A stretch of DNA of 64,000 nt, taken from Melioribacter roseus P3M-2. Its GTDB lineage: Bacteria; Bacteroidota; Ignavibacteria; Ignavibacteriales; Melioribacteraceae. The notes beneath the pieces are model-generated. The model was given only the letters and a program-made list of their open reading frames with translations, had not been told where the DNA came from and did no database searches. Positions 37,496-45,472 of this stretch are shown in pieces. The translations under genes and the position numbers were made by a program. The stretch is taken from positions 2,021,001 through 2,085,000 of the forward strand of contig NC_018178.1 in assembly GCF_000279145.1 (NCBI RefSeq), written 5' to 3'. Position 1 is the stretch's first letter. Every line of letters begins with the position of its first letter.

Positions 37496-38420
37496 ATTTT
37501 CCCCGGCTCATTTTATCGGAGAAGGCGCCCTGCTGTTAATGACAATTATCTGGGGCGGAACATTTGTTATCGTTAAAGAAGCTTTAAATGATATTACTCC
37601 GATGCTTTTTATCGCGGCGCGTTTTTCAATTGCTTCGTTACTGGTATTTACGTTTCTTCTTTTTAAGCGTTATCAATTGAACAGTTCCGCATTGCGCTCC
37701 GGCTTTTTGCTTGGATTTTTTCTGTTCCTCGGTTTCGCTTTCCAAACTGCCGGATTAAAATATACTACTGCGACCAAATCGGGTTTTATTACGGGCTCGC
37801 TTGTTGTGATGATTCCCGCATTACAGTTGTTGATTGAAAAGAAAAAGCCCACCAAAGGCGCTTTGATGGGAACGGCGCTAGTTTTCGTCGGAATAATTTT
37901 TCTGTCGAGCGGAAGCGCCGCTCCCTCGAGTTTCCTGGCGGAATTCGGTAAGGATTTTAATACGGGCGATTATCTGACATTGATTTGCGCGCTTTTTTTC
38001 GCGCTTCATGTGGTTTATATGGATATCCTTTCGCCTGGTCATGATTTCTGGCTCCTCTTTTTTGCGCAATTGATTACCGTGGCGGCGCTTGCTTGGATAA
38101 CAGCCATATTCTTTCATTCCGTTTCTTTTGAAAGTCTCTATCTGAATATTAACGGGAATTTGATAAACGGTATTCTTTATACGTCGGTGTTGGCTACTTT
38201 TGTTAATTTCGGATTGCAGACAAGATTTCAAAAAGAAGTAAGCCCCACGAAAGCGGGGATTATTTATTCGTTCGAGCCGATTTTTGCCGCGCTGTTCGCT
38301 TACTTTTTACTCAACGAAAAAATCAGTAATTTTGGAATGATTGGCGGCGTTTTTATATTCGGCGGACTGATAATTTCAGAAATCTACGATTATTATTTTA
38401 ACGGCGGAAAGAAAACTTAA
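37485..38420 (+). CDS. EamA/DMT-family membrane transporter
   Basis: A ten-helix drug/metabolite transporter, 311 residues, with two EamA repeats. The first repeat begins MTIIWGGTFVIVKEAL (about 20-34) and includes KYTTATKSGFITG near 88; the second includes FFALHVVYMDILSPG. The C-terminal repeat ends with the usual LNEKIS... FGMIGGVFIFGGLIISE segment. Substrates of this family range from amino acids to metabolites, and none can be predicted here. The start overlaps the end of era, and the gene is 3 bp before the acylphosphatase. Confidence 0.9.
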   Translation: MKNKFSPAHFIGEGALLLMTIIWGGTFVIVKEALNDITPMLFIAARFSIASLLVFTFLLFKRYQLNSSALRSGFLLGFFLFLGFAFQTAGLKYTTATKSGFITGSLVVMIPALQLLIEKKKPTKGALMGTALVFVGIIFLSSGSAAPSSFLAEFGKDFNTGDYLTLICALFFALHVVYMDILSPGHDFWLLFFAQLITVAALAWITAIFFHSVSFESLYLNINGNLINGILYTSVLATFVNFGLQTRFQKEVSPTKAGIIYSFEPIFAALFAYFLLNEKISNFGMIGGVFIFGGLIISEIYDYYFNGGKKT

Positions 38421-38423
38421 AAA

Positions 38424-38696
38424 ATGAAACGCGCAGAAATTATCGTGAACGGACTCGTACAGGGCGTAGGATTCCGATATTATGTTCTGCGCCATGCGCA
38501 AAAACTGGGACTCAAAGGCTACGTCAAAAATCTTTTCAGCGGCGAAGTCCTTACTGTGGTGGAAGGGGAAGAATATAAAATAGAAGAATTGTTCAATCTG
38601 ATTAAGATCGGGCCTCCGATGTCCGACGTTAAAAATGCTTTTATAAAATGGTTCGAACCAAAAAATGAATTCACAAAATTCGAGATAAGATATTGA
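38424..38696 (+). CDS. acyP: Acylphosphatase
   Basis: A small enzyme that hydrolyses carboxyl-phosphate bonds of acyl phosphates, 90 residues. The catalytic Arg is in VQGVGFRYYV (about residue 18) and the catalytic Asn in GLKGYVKNLFSG (about 36). Both are present in the usual positions, and the fold signature VEGEEYKIEELF follows. The stop overlaps the TTG start of ispF by 4 bp. Confidence 0.94.
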   Translation: MKRAEIIVNGLVQGVGFRYYVLRHAQKLGLKGYVKNLFSGEVLTVVEGEEYKIEELFNLIKIGPPMSDVKNAFIKWFEPKNEFTKFEIRY

Positions 38697-39184
38697 AACA
38701 AGATTACAGAATCGGCTTCGGATTCGACGTGCACCGTTTTTCGAGAGATCGGTTATTGGTGCTCGGCGGCGTTGTAATTCCTTATGAATTCGGTCTGGAC
38801 GGTCATTCGGATGCGGATGTTTTGTTGCATGCAATTTGCGATGCGATGCTCGGAGCTCTCGCTCTGGGCGATATTGGCAAGCATTTCCCGAATACAAGCC
38901 AGGAATTCAAAAATATCGACAGTAAAATATTGCTTGCCAAGTCAAATGATTTGATTAACGGTAAAGGATACATTGTAAATAATATCGATTCGACGCTTGT
39001 TCTGGAATTACCCCGGTTGTCTCCTTATATCTCGCTGATGCAAAACGAAATTGCTTCGGTATTGAAAATCGAGCCAGATAGAATTTCGGTAAAAGCCACC
39101 ACTTCCGAACGACTCGGTTTTACGGGCAGAAAGGAAGGCATTGCCGCCTTTGCCACAGTTCTACTTACGAGGAAAGAATCTTAA
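38693..39184 (+). CDS. ispF: 2-C-methyl-D-erythritol 2,4-cyclodiphosphate synthase
   Basis: The fifth enzyme of the non-mevalonate (MEP) isoprenoid pathway, cyclising CDP-ME-2-phosphate to MEcPP, 163 residues. Metal-binding residues are in FDVHRF (about residue 12) and DGHSDADVLLHA (about 38-48). The C-terminal TTSERLGFTGRKEGI signature is near 138-152. Start is TTG, the only in-frame choice that keeps RIGFGFDVHRF. It lies between acyP and DedA, with a 1-bp overlap of stop and start. Confidence 0.96.
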   Translation: MKQDYRIGFGFDVHRFSRDRLLVLGGVVIPYEFGLDGHSDADVLLHAICDAMLGALALGDIGKHFPNTSQEFKNIDSKILLAKSNDLINGKGYIVNNIDSTLVLELPRLSPYISLMQNEIASVLKIEPDRISVKATTSERLGFTGRKEGIAAFATVLLTRKES

Positions 39185-39810
39185 TGCTCGAAGAAATTAT
39201 TTCATACATTGCCAATCTCGATCCAGCTTTAATATATCTAACGATGTTCTTTTTCGGATTTATTGAAAATATCTTCCCGCCTTCACCCAGCGATTTTGTG
39301 GTTGTGCTCGGCGCCACCTTGATTGCGAATAATACGATCGAGTTTGTACCTCTGGTATTGATTGCCAGCGTAGGCAGCGGCGTCGGTTACATTACAATGT
39401 ATTATATCGGCAGAAAATTGGGCGACGGGGTTATTCGTAACGGCAGATTTAAGTTTATTAAAAAAGAATCGCTCGACAAAGCCGACAGATGGTTCGAAAA
39501 ATACGGTTATAAATTGATACTTATAAACCGCTTTTTACCAGGCACACGGGCGGTTATCAGCTTTTTTACCGGTCTTCATAAACTGCAGCCTTCGAAAACC
39601 ATCGTCTATGCTTTTGTGAGCTCATTGCTGTGGAATATACTGCTCGCCATTCTGGGATATACTATAGGAAATAACATTGAATTGATTGATAAAATCTTGA
39701 ACACTTATTCCAACGTCGGCTTGATGGCGACGTTGGCGGCGGTTGCAATTGCGCTTATTGTATATTACAGAAAAAAGAAAAATAAATCCCGCAGAAACGA
39801 AAGCACATGA
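39184..39810 (+). CDS. DedA-family membrane protein
   Basis: A SNARE-associated/DedA-family integral membrane protein, 208 residues, with about five hydrophobic segments. The typical ENIFPPSPSDFVVVLGA is near the N-terminus (about 24-41), and FLPGTRAVISFFTGL is in the second half (about 118-132). In relatives the family helps recycle undecaprenyl phosphate or maintain membrane energetics. The arginine in the FLPGTR motif is present. It shares one base with the ispF stop and overlaps lnt by 4 bp. Confidence 0.9.
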   Translation: MLEEIISYIANLDPALIYLTMFFFGFIENIFPPSPSDFVVVLGATLIANNTIEFVPLVLIASVGSGVGYITMYYIGRKLGDGVIRNGRFKFIKKESLDKADRWFEKYGYKLILINRFLPGTRAVISFFTGLHKLQPSKTIVYAFVSSLLWNILLAILGYTIGNNIELIDKILNTYSNVGLMATLAAVAIALIVYYRKKKNKSRRNEST

Positions 39811-41447
39811 AAATTTTTAAGAAGTATAGAGCGGTTCTTACTCCCCGGCAAAAATCCGCTTTAAAGAAAGAACGACTTATGGTTATCTTCAGCGGATTAT
39901 TGCTCGGTTTGTCTTTCCCGCCGTTTCCCGTTCCGGTTTTCATTTTCTTCGCTTTTATACCGTACCTTAAAGTAATAGAAAACCGTAATTCTCTCGGAGA
40001 AATCAATCGAATCAGTTATTTGATGAATTTTGTTTTCAGTCTTGTAACGTTATACTGGGTGGGCAGCTGGACAAAAGAAGCCGATCCTTTTCTGATGATT
40101 TCCGGAGCGCTGTTGCTGTTTGTCAATCCGGCTCTCTACCTGATCCCTTCGACCCTCTATTATTTTTCTAAAAAAACGTTCGGAAAGAAAATATCGCTTT
40201 TGCTCTTTCCGTTCTTCTGGCTCGCTTTTGAATTTCTTTACTCGGTTACCGATCTCAGATTTCCGTGGCTTGCTTTAGGGAACGGCGTCGTTAAATTCAA
40301 TTATTTTATACAGATTGCCGACATCGTCGGAGCGTACGGATTAACGTTAATAATATTATTTATAAATGTTTTTATCTATCTGTCGATTAAAGAGAGAGGA
40401 AGAAACAAAAAGTTATTTGTCTATTATTCAACGGCGGCGTCGCTCGTTTTCATTGCGGTTATTGTCTACGGCTCTCTGAAAGTAAGCTCATACGAAAAGT
40501 CCGGAAAGAAGATAAAAGTAGGATTAATTCAACCCGACTTCAATCCATGGAAAAAATGGGAAGCTGGAAATCTGGATGAACAGTTGGAAATATACCTGAA
40601 ATTGTCGGAAAAAGCTGCGCGGGAAAATGCAAAACTGATCGTCTGGCCGGAATCGGCTTTGCCTGTTTATCTGCTGTCGGGAAATTATGAAAACGAAGTC
40701 CGTAAAATTCATGAATTCTGCGACCGGAATAACGTCTATTTGATGACGGGAATGCCCGACATCAACTTTTTCTATGAGGACGATACTGTCCCCGAAGATG
40801 CAAAACAAACAGCCGGCGGCATAAAATATACTTCTTACAATTCGATACTTTTCTTCTCGCCTTTCAAAAGAGATGTTGAAAAATACGCCAAGATAATGCT
40901 GGTGCCGTTTGGCGAAAGAGTTCCTTTTTTGGAGGAGTTGCCGTTGCTCGATAAATTAATTACCTGGCAGGTCGGAATATCGAGCTGGAACGTCGGTAAA
41001 GAAATAAAAATTTTCGAACCGAATAAATATTTCAAAGTTGCGGGCGTTATTTGTATCGAATCGATCTATCCTTATTTTGTGTCAAAGTTTGTCGACAAAG
41101 GCGCTGATTTGCTTGTAGTTGTTACCAACGACAGTTGGTACGGTTATTCTAGCGGTCCGTTTCAGCATAAAGAATTTGCGCAATTGAGAGCGGTCGAAAA
41201 CAGACGCGCTGTAGTTAGAGCGGCTAACGGCGGAATCAGTTGCATAATCGACCCGCTCGGCAGGACAATTTCGCAAACCGGTCTTTTTGAAAGAACGTAT
41301 CTTGCGGGTAACGCCGAATTACGAAACGATAAAACTTTTTTTACGAGCTATCCGCTTCTATTTCCTTCGATTTCATTAATGATTTCTGGAATTGTATTTG
41401 TAATGTTTTTAATAAAAAGGGTAATAAAAAATGAAAAAAGTAATTGA
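39807..41447 (+). CDS. lnt: Apolipoprotein N-acyltransferase
   Basis: An inner-membrane enzyme that adds a third acyl chain to lipoproteins, 546 residues. Six hydrophobic helices cover about 25-225 and the last one lies at about 515-535. Between them is a nitrilase-like domain with the catalytic Glu in VWPESALP (about 276), a Lys in the KYAKIMLVPFGE segment, and the catalytic Cys in GVICIESIYP (about 416). All three are present. Together with LolA-like and a lipobox cyclophilin, it supports a Gram-negative lipoprotein pathway. Its last 17 bases overlap ltaE. Confidence 0.95.
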   Translation: MKIFKKYRAVLTPRQKSALKKERLMVIFSGLLLGLSFPPFPVPVFIFFAFIPYLKVIENRNSLGEINRISYLMNFVFSLVTLYWVGSWTKEADPFLMISGALLLFVNPALYLIPSTLYYFSKKTFGKKISLLLFPFFWLAFEFLYSVTDLRFPWLALGNGVVKFNYFIQIADIVGAYGLTLIILFINVFIYLSIKERGRNKKLFVYYSTAASLVFIAVIVYGSLKVSSYEKSGKKIKVGLIQPDFNPWKKWEAGNLDEQLEIYLKLSEKAARENAKLIVWPESALPVYLLSGNYENEVRKIHEFCDRNNVYLMTGMPDINFFYEDDTVPEDAKQTAGGIKYTSYNSILFFSPFKRDVEKYAKIMLVPFGERVPFLEELPLLDKLITWQVGISSWNVGKEIKIFEPNKYFKVAGVICIESIYPYFVSKFVDKGADLLVVVTNDSWYGYSSGPFQHKEFAQLRAVENRRAVVRAANGGISCIIDPLGRTISQTGLFERTYLAGNAELRNDKTFFTSYPLLFPSISLMISGIVFVMFLIKRVIKNEKSN

Positions 41448-42462
41448 CTTAAGAAGCGATACCGTAACAAAACCATCCGAAGAAATGAGAAAGGCTATGT
41501 GCGCCGCCGAAGTGGGAGACGATGTTTATAAAGAAGATCCTACCGTAAATTTATTGGAAGAGTACGCAGCCGAATTACTCGGTAAAGAAGCGGCTCTTTA
41601 TGTGCCGAGCGGCGTAATGGGCAACCAAATTTGTCTGAATGTTTTAACGAGTCCTGGCGACGAAGTGATATGCGAAAAAGATTCTCATATATTCCAATAC
41701 GAATCCGGTTCGCCGGCGGCGCTCAGCGGTTTACAACTTTCTCTTGTTGAAGGAGATAAACGCGGAATTTTTACAGCCGATCAAATTGAGCCGCTTATTC
41801 GTCCCGAAAGCGCGTATTATATGGCCCGCACAAAAGTTGTCGAAATTGAAAACACTCACAACAGAGCCGGCGGTACGATTAATCCTGTTGAAAATATCAA
41901 AGCAATATCCGAATTGGCGCGGAAATATAATCTGGCAATGCATCTCGACGGAGCTCGTATATGGAACGCTTATGTGGAAACAGGCGTCAAACCGTCTGAA
42001 TACGCCGCATATTTCAATACCGTTTCCGTATGCCTTTCGAAGGGGCTGGGCGCTCCTGTCGGCTCGATAATAGCCGGCACAAAAGAAATGATCAAAGAAG
42101 CTTTCCGGGTTCGAAAAGCATGGGGCGGCGGTATGCGACAGGTGGGAATCTTAGCAGCCGCCGGACTTTACGCGCTTAAAAACAATATAGAAAGACTGAA
42201 AGAAGATCATTTGAAAGCAAAAAAGTTCGCCGAACTATTAGCCGAAAATAAATTCATAAAAATCGATACTTCGCTTGTCGAGACGAATATCGTTATGTTC
42301 TCTCCGTTGCGAGTTCCCGCGGACGATTTTATTCTAAAGTGCAAAGAAAAAGGACTGTTGTTAGGCGCCGGAAAAGTCGGAGTCATTCGAGCCGTTACTC
42401 ATATGGACGTCGACAACGAAGATATAATCGAATCCGCAAAAATTATCGAGCAGATTGCCTGA
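41431..42462 (+). CDS. ltaE: Low-specificity L-threonine aldolase
   Basis: A PLP-dependent aldolase that splits threonine to glycine and acetaldehyde, 343 residues. It begins with the family signature IDLRSDTVTKPSEEMR, carries GDDVYKEDPTVNLLEEYAA near 28, LDGARIWNA (about 172) and the PLP lysine in CLSKGLGAPVGS (about 198-209). The C-terminal domain ends normally. Its product glycine could feed the glycine cleavage T protein encoded in this window, which is a metabolic but not operonic link. Start overlaps the end of lnt. Confidence 0.94.
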   Translation: MKKVIDLRSDTVTKPSEEMRKAMCAAEVGDDVYKEDPTVNLLEEYAAELLGKEAALYVPSGVMGNQICLNVLTSPGDEVICEKDSHIFQYESGSPAALSGLQLSLVEGDKRGIFTADQIEPLIRPESAYYMARTKVVEIENTHNRAGGTINPVENIKAISELARKYNLAMHLDGARIWNAYVETGVKPSEYAAYFNTVSVCLSKGLGAPVGSIIAGTKEMIKEAFRVRKAWGGGMRQVGILAAAGLYALKNNIERLKEDHLKAKKFAELLAENKFIKIDTSLVETNIVMFSPLRVPADDFILKCKEKGLLLGAGKVGVIRAVTHMDVDNEDIIESAKIIEQIA

Positions 42463-42499
42463 TAATTTATTAGTTTAGCGTCGAAATTATGAGGTCGAA

Positions 42500-43192
42500 A
42501 TGAACCTCGTATTCGATATCGAAACTACCGCTTACGATTTCGAAAGTCTGGAAGAATCGCAGCAGGAATTTCTGTTAAGATATGCGGAACAGGAAAAAGA
42601 CGAAATTCTGAGAGCGGAAAAAATCGAAGAAGCCAAACGTTTTCTCAATCTCTATCCCTTCACGGCAAAAGTTATTGTTATCGGTATGTTGAATACCGAG
42701 AGCGAGCATTCCTTGATTTTGTTTGAATCGGAAGTTAATGAAGAGTGGCGGAACGAAGAGGGAACAATAAATTACAAAGGCATGTCCGAAGTTGAAATGT
42801 TAAATACCTTCTGGAATTATGTCAATAAAGTCGAGAGCGTAATTACATTCAACGGCAGAGCTTTCGATATCCCTTTTCTGATGCTGCGTTCGGCAAAACT
42901 GGGAATAAAACCCTCAAGGAATCTTATAGCGCGCCGTTACGATACGAATTTGCATATTGACCTTTTGGAACAATTTACATTTTACGGGCTTACCAAAAAA
43001 TTCAATCTTGATTTCTATTGCCGTTCGTTCGGTATCGAATCTCCCAAATCCGAAGGAATTACCGGAATGGAAGTTAACCAGTTATACAGGGCGGGGCGAA
43101 TCAAAGAAATTGCCGTCTACTGCAATCGTGACGTACGGGCTACGTTCGAACTTTATAAAGTATGGAAAAAATATTTATACGACGAACGATGA
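42500..43192 (+). CDS. PolB-like 3'-5' exonuclease
   Basis: A stand-alone 3'-5' exonuclease related to the proofreading domain of B-family polymerases (DNA_pol_B_exo2 type), 230 residues. The DEDD motifs are visible: FDIETTAYD at the N-terminus (Asp and Glu), FNGRAFDIPFLMLRS (about 117-131), and the YCNRDVRATFELY segment (about 207-219) giving the final Asp in a DEDDy arrangement. It probably acts on DNA or RNA ends; its biological role in relatives is unclear. The stop overlaps the TonB-like gene. Confidence 0.85.
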   Translation: MNLVFDIETTAYDFESLEESQQEFLLRYAEQEKDEILRAEKIEEAKRFLNLYPFTAKVIVIGMLNTESEHSLILFESEVNEEWRNEEGTINYKGMSEVEMLNTFWNYVNKVESVITFNGRAFDIPFLMLRSAKLGIKPSRNLIARRYDTNLHIDLLEQFTFYGLTKKFNLDFYCRSFGIESPKSEGITGMEVNQLYRAGRIKEIAVYCNRDVRATFELYKVWKKYLYDER

Positions 43193-43773
43193 ACTATAAA
43201 TATTCCAGAAGAGAATATTCCAGAAATATCAAAACGGCGATTGCTCTAAGTCTTGTAATTACTATAATTATTTTTATTTCAATTCCGCCCGTAGAACCGG
43301 AGGAAAAATCTCCTTCGGCCTTAGAAAACGCAATCATCAATTTGATACCGATACCTCATACTGCTCAACGCGAAGAAGTATTTTCGAAAAGACCCGTAAA
43401 AGTAAATTTGAATTTTGGACTAACTAGCGAAGAACTTGATTTACTTGACGATATTCAAATATCATACTCAGACAGCGTCAATAAAGAGCATGTCGATGCA
43501 AAAAATATCATTCGCGCTCCAATTTATGTTACGCCGGTCCAGATAAGCGAAGTTGTCCCTCCGGAAAATATAAATGCGAAAGGCAGATTGTTGTTGAAGC
43601 TCTGGATCGATTATAAAGGCAAACCGGTTAAAAGCGAAATTGTCAGTTCAACTCTCTCGCCTTCGGAAGCTACTCGAACTTTCGTCGAAATGGCAATGAA
43701 ATCGGAGTGGCTCGTGGAATATCAGTCGCCTGATTCCCTTTATATTGTATTCAAGGAATACAATTTCAATTAA
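43189..43773 (+). CDS. TonB-like C-terminal domain protein
   Basis: A 194-residue protein with one N-terminal membrane anchor (about 16-33, ALSLVITIIIFISIPP), a linker, and a C-terminal TonB-like domain (about 125-190, INAKGRLLLKLWIDYKGKPVKSEIV). The domain keeps the strand-helix-strand pattern but lacks the long Pro-rich spacer of classical TonB. The start is the ATG that overlaps the exonuclease stop; an earlier in-frame ATG (43162) lies inside that gene and is rejected. No ExbB/ExbD or receptor is nearby, so it may serve another envelope role. Confidence 0.7.
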   Translation: MNYKYSRREYSRNIKTAIALSLVITIIIFISIPPVEPEEKSPSALENAIINLIPIPHTAQREEVFSKRPVKVNLNFGLTSEELDLLDDIQISYSDSVNKEHVDAKNIIRAPIYVTPVQISEVVPPENINAKGRLLLKLWIDYKGKPVKSEIVSSTLSPSEATRTFVEMAMKSEWLVEYQSPDSLYIVFKEYNFN

Positions 43774-43797
43774 TCGTTTGAACGCAACTCAATTTTA

Positions 43798-43826
43798 TTG
43801 ACCTCCTAAATTAAAACAATTATATT
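43798..43826 (+). promoter_or_regulatory. Sigma-70-type promoter of the respiratory/sulfur cluster
   Basis: TTGACC, a spacer of exactly 17 bp, then TATATT. It places a start near 43833, just before the AGGAGG of the first gene. The spacer and the ribosome-binding region share an inverted repeat, CCTCCTAA (43802-43809) and TTAGGAGG (43837-43844). Confidence 0.55.
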
Positions 43827-43849
43827 GAGACAAATATTAGGAGGGAAAA

Positions 43850-44416
43850 ATGAATTTTACAAATATCATCGAATTTATACGAGATAATCTTCCACAGATC
43901 TCGCATGCCTATTACGAACAGATAAAGAAAACCGAATTGATGAAAAACTACCGAAGACTTTCGGAAAAAGAAGTAATAGCGCGCGAAGAACGGGTGTTCG
44001 AAAATTTAATCGAATGGCTGCAGACGGGCGCATCTAACGACAAAGCGGAGAAATATTTCGAAAAAGTAGGCGCCGAAAGATTCAAAGAAGGATTTCCTCT
44101 TACCGAAGTAAATTATGCGCTTTACATTACCAAAAAGGTTTTCTGGAGTTTCATTGCATGGAAGAAAGAACTGTTCGGTTTCGGCGACGAGGAAGGGGAA
44201 ATCGATTTTTCACTGATAATGGAATATGTTACGATATTAAATAATTTTTTCGATCTGGGGAATTTCTATATCATCCGCGGTTATATCGGGGAATTGTTCG
44301 AACAATTGGAAGAGACGGCAAGCATGAGCAAAGAAGAAATTAAAAAAATCCTGATGCACGGCGCTTTCGACGATAACGATTTTAATAAAGACGAAATAAT
44401 ATGGCATCATATTTAA
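43850..44416 (+). CDS. RsbR N-terminal-like sensor protein
   Basis: An all-helical 188-residue protein resembling the RsbRD N-terminal domain (a globin-like fold used in stressosome sensors). The family-like pieces are PQISHAYYEQIKKTELMKNY near residue 15, REERVFENLIEWL (about 45) and GFPLTEVNYALYITKKVFW (about 82-100). There is no STAS output domain, so it is a stand-alone sensor or adaptor. It has a strong ribosome-binding site (AGGAGGG) and its own promoter. It heads the cluster with the Rieske, cytochrome and Psr genes. Heme binding is not evident from the sequence. Confidence 0.6.
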   Translation: MNFTNIIEFIRDNLPQISHAYYEQIKKTELMKNYRRLSEKEVIAREERVFENLIEWLQTGASNDKAEKYFEKVGAERFKEGFPLTEVNYALYITKKVFWSFIAWKKELFGFGDEEGEIDFSLIMEYVTILNNFFDLGNFYIIRGYIGELFEQLEETASMSKEEIKKILMHGAFDDNDFNKDEIIWHHI

Positions 44417-44464
44417 CGAGGCGGGCATTAACCAAACTACCCGCCTTATTATCGTCCGTCTGTT

Positions 44465-45028
44465 ATGAGTATTAAAAACGCCGTCATATACGTTCCCGGC
44501 GAAGAGATACACTTAAGTTCCGCTAATCTTAAAATAGACGAAAGGACTTTGCTGGAAATAATACGCGCTCGCCTCGAATCGCATTTCGATAAAGTTTATA
44601 TTATTGCTCCGGATACTTTGGCGGAGAAATATAATTTTAAGTTCGCAATCGAAAACAAAGCCGAGGGGCTCGGTATTATATCGGCCGTTTATTCCGCTTT
44701 GACTCATATCGACGCTCCCGGAATATTCATAACTACGTGTCTTCTTCCTTTCATTTCGGATGGCTTTATCGAATTCATGAAAACGCAACAGGGGAATCTA
44801 TTGGTTTCCTCCGGAAAGAAAATTTGCTATCAAACGGGCATTTTTTCAAAATCAATTTTACCTTTGTTGAATCTAATTGTGGAAGATAATATTAAAGCCA
44901 TGAATTTATATCGCGGGAAAAAAGAATTTACGTTTCATTTTGAAAATTTCATCGACAGAATTACGGCGGATATTATCGATATCGATTACGAAAAATTTTT
45001 TATTTCCGCGATCTGTTGTTTGAAATAA
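44465..45028 (+). CDS. MobA-like nucleotidyltransferase, divergent
   Basis: A 187-residue protein with the layout of molybdenum-cofactor nucleotidyltransferases (MobA/MocA fold). It has an N-terminal strand (NAVIYVPG), a mid segment HFDKVYIIAP, a GLGIISAVYSALTHI helix (about 74-88) like the MobA 'GPLAGIxAAL' region, ITTCLLPF in place of the usual acidic motif, and a C-terminal Gly-poor tail. The N-terminal GGxSxRMG nucleotide loop is missing. It precedes a cluster with a molybdopterin enzyme, which supports a cofactor role, but catalysis is doubtful without the loop. Confidence 0.5.
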   Translation: MSIKNAVIYVPGEEIHLSSANLKIDERTLLEIIRARLESHFDKVYIIAPDTLAEKYNFKFAIENKAEGLGIISAVYSALTHIDAPGIFITTCLLPFISDGFIEFMKTQQGNLLVSSGKKICYQTGIFSKSILPLLNLIVEDNIKAMNLYRGKKEFTFHFENFIDRITADIIDIDYEKFFISAICCLK

Positions 45029-45088
45029 AGACGGTTGCGGATTTCGATTTTGTACGACAAAATTTGTTTTGATTTTTACGGGATTCAA

Positions 45089-45472
45089 ATGACAAGAAGA
45101 AAATTTTTTAAAACTGCGAATAAAATCTTCGGCTTGTTTCTCATACTGATCGGCTTATGGGCGGCGGACGATAAAAAAAAGCAAAGCGCGGTCAGAAAAG
45201 TTATTATACCCGGAAGTTTGAACGAAGGCGTCAATTTTGTCGGAAATGTTATTGTCGTCAAGCGCGGCAAATCCCTCGAAGCCTTTGAAGCAATATGCAC
45301 GCATCTGGGGTGTTTATTAAACAGAAAAATCGATAATAAAATTGTGTGCAACTGCCACGGCTCAGAATATAATTTTAACGGCGAAGCGATTAAAGGACCG
45401 GCAGTCAAATCGCTGAATAAACTCGTAATTCATGCGGATAAAAAATCTAAGAACCTTTACGTCTATGTCTGA
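45089..45472 (+). CDS. Rieske [2Fe-2S] protein
   Basis: A membrane-attached Rieske protein, 127 residues. The start is the internal ATG giving MTRRKFFKTANKIFG, a Tat-type twin-arginine signal with a hydrophobic segment (about 15-27). An upstream ATG (45035) would add 18 unrelated residues. The cluster ligands are CTHLGC (Cys and His at about 71-73) and CNCHGSEY (about 89-96), with GPAVKSL behind. It directly precedes the cytochrome b/c fusion and overlaps it by 8 bp. The pair is expected to form a quinol-oxidising complex. Confidence 0.92.
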   Translation: MTRRKFFKTANKIFGLFLILIGLWAADDKKKQSAVRKVIIPGSLNEGVNFVGNVIVVKRGKSLEAFEAICTHLGCLLNRKIDNKIVCNCHGSEYNFNGEAIKGPAVKSLNKLVIHADKKSKNLYVYV

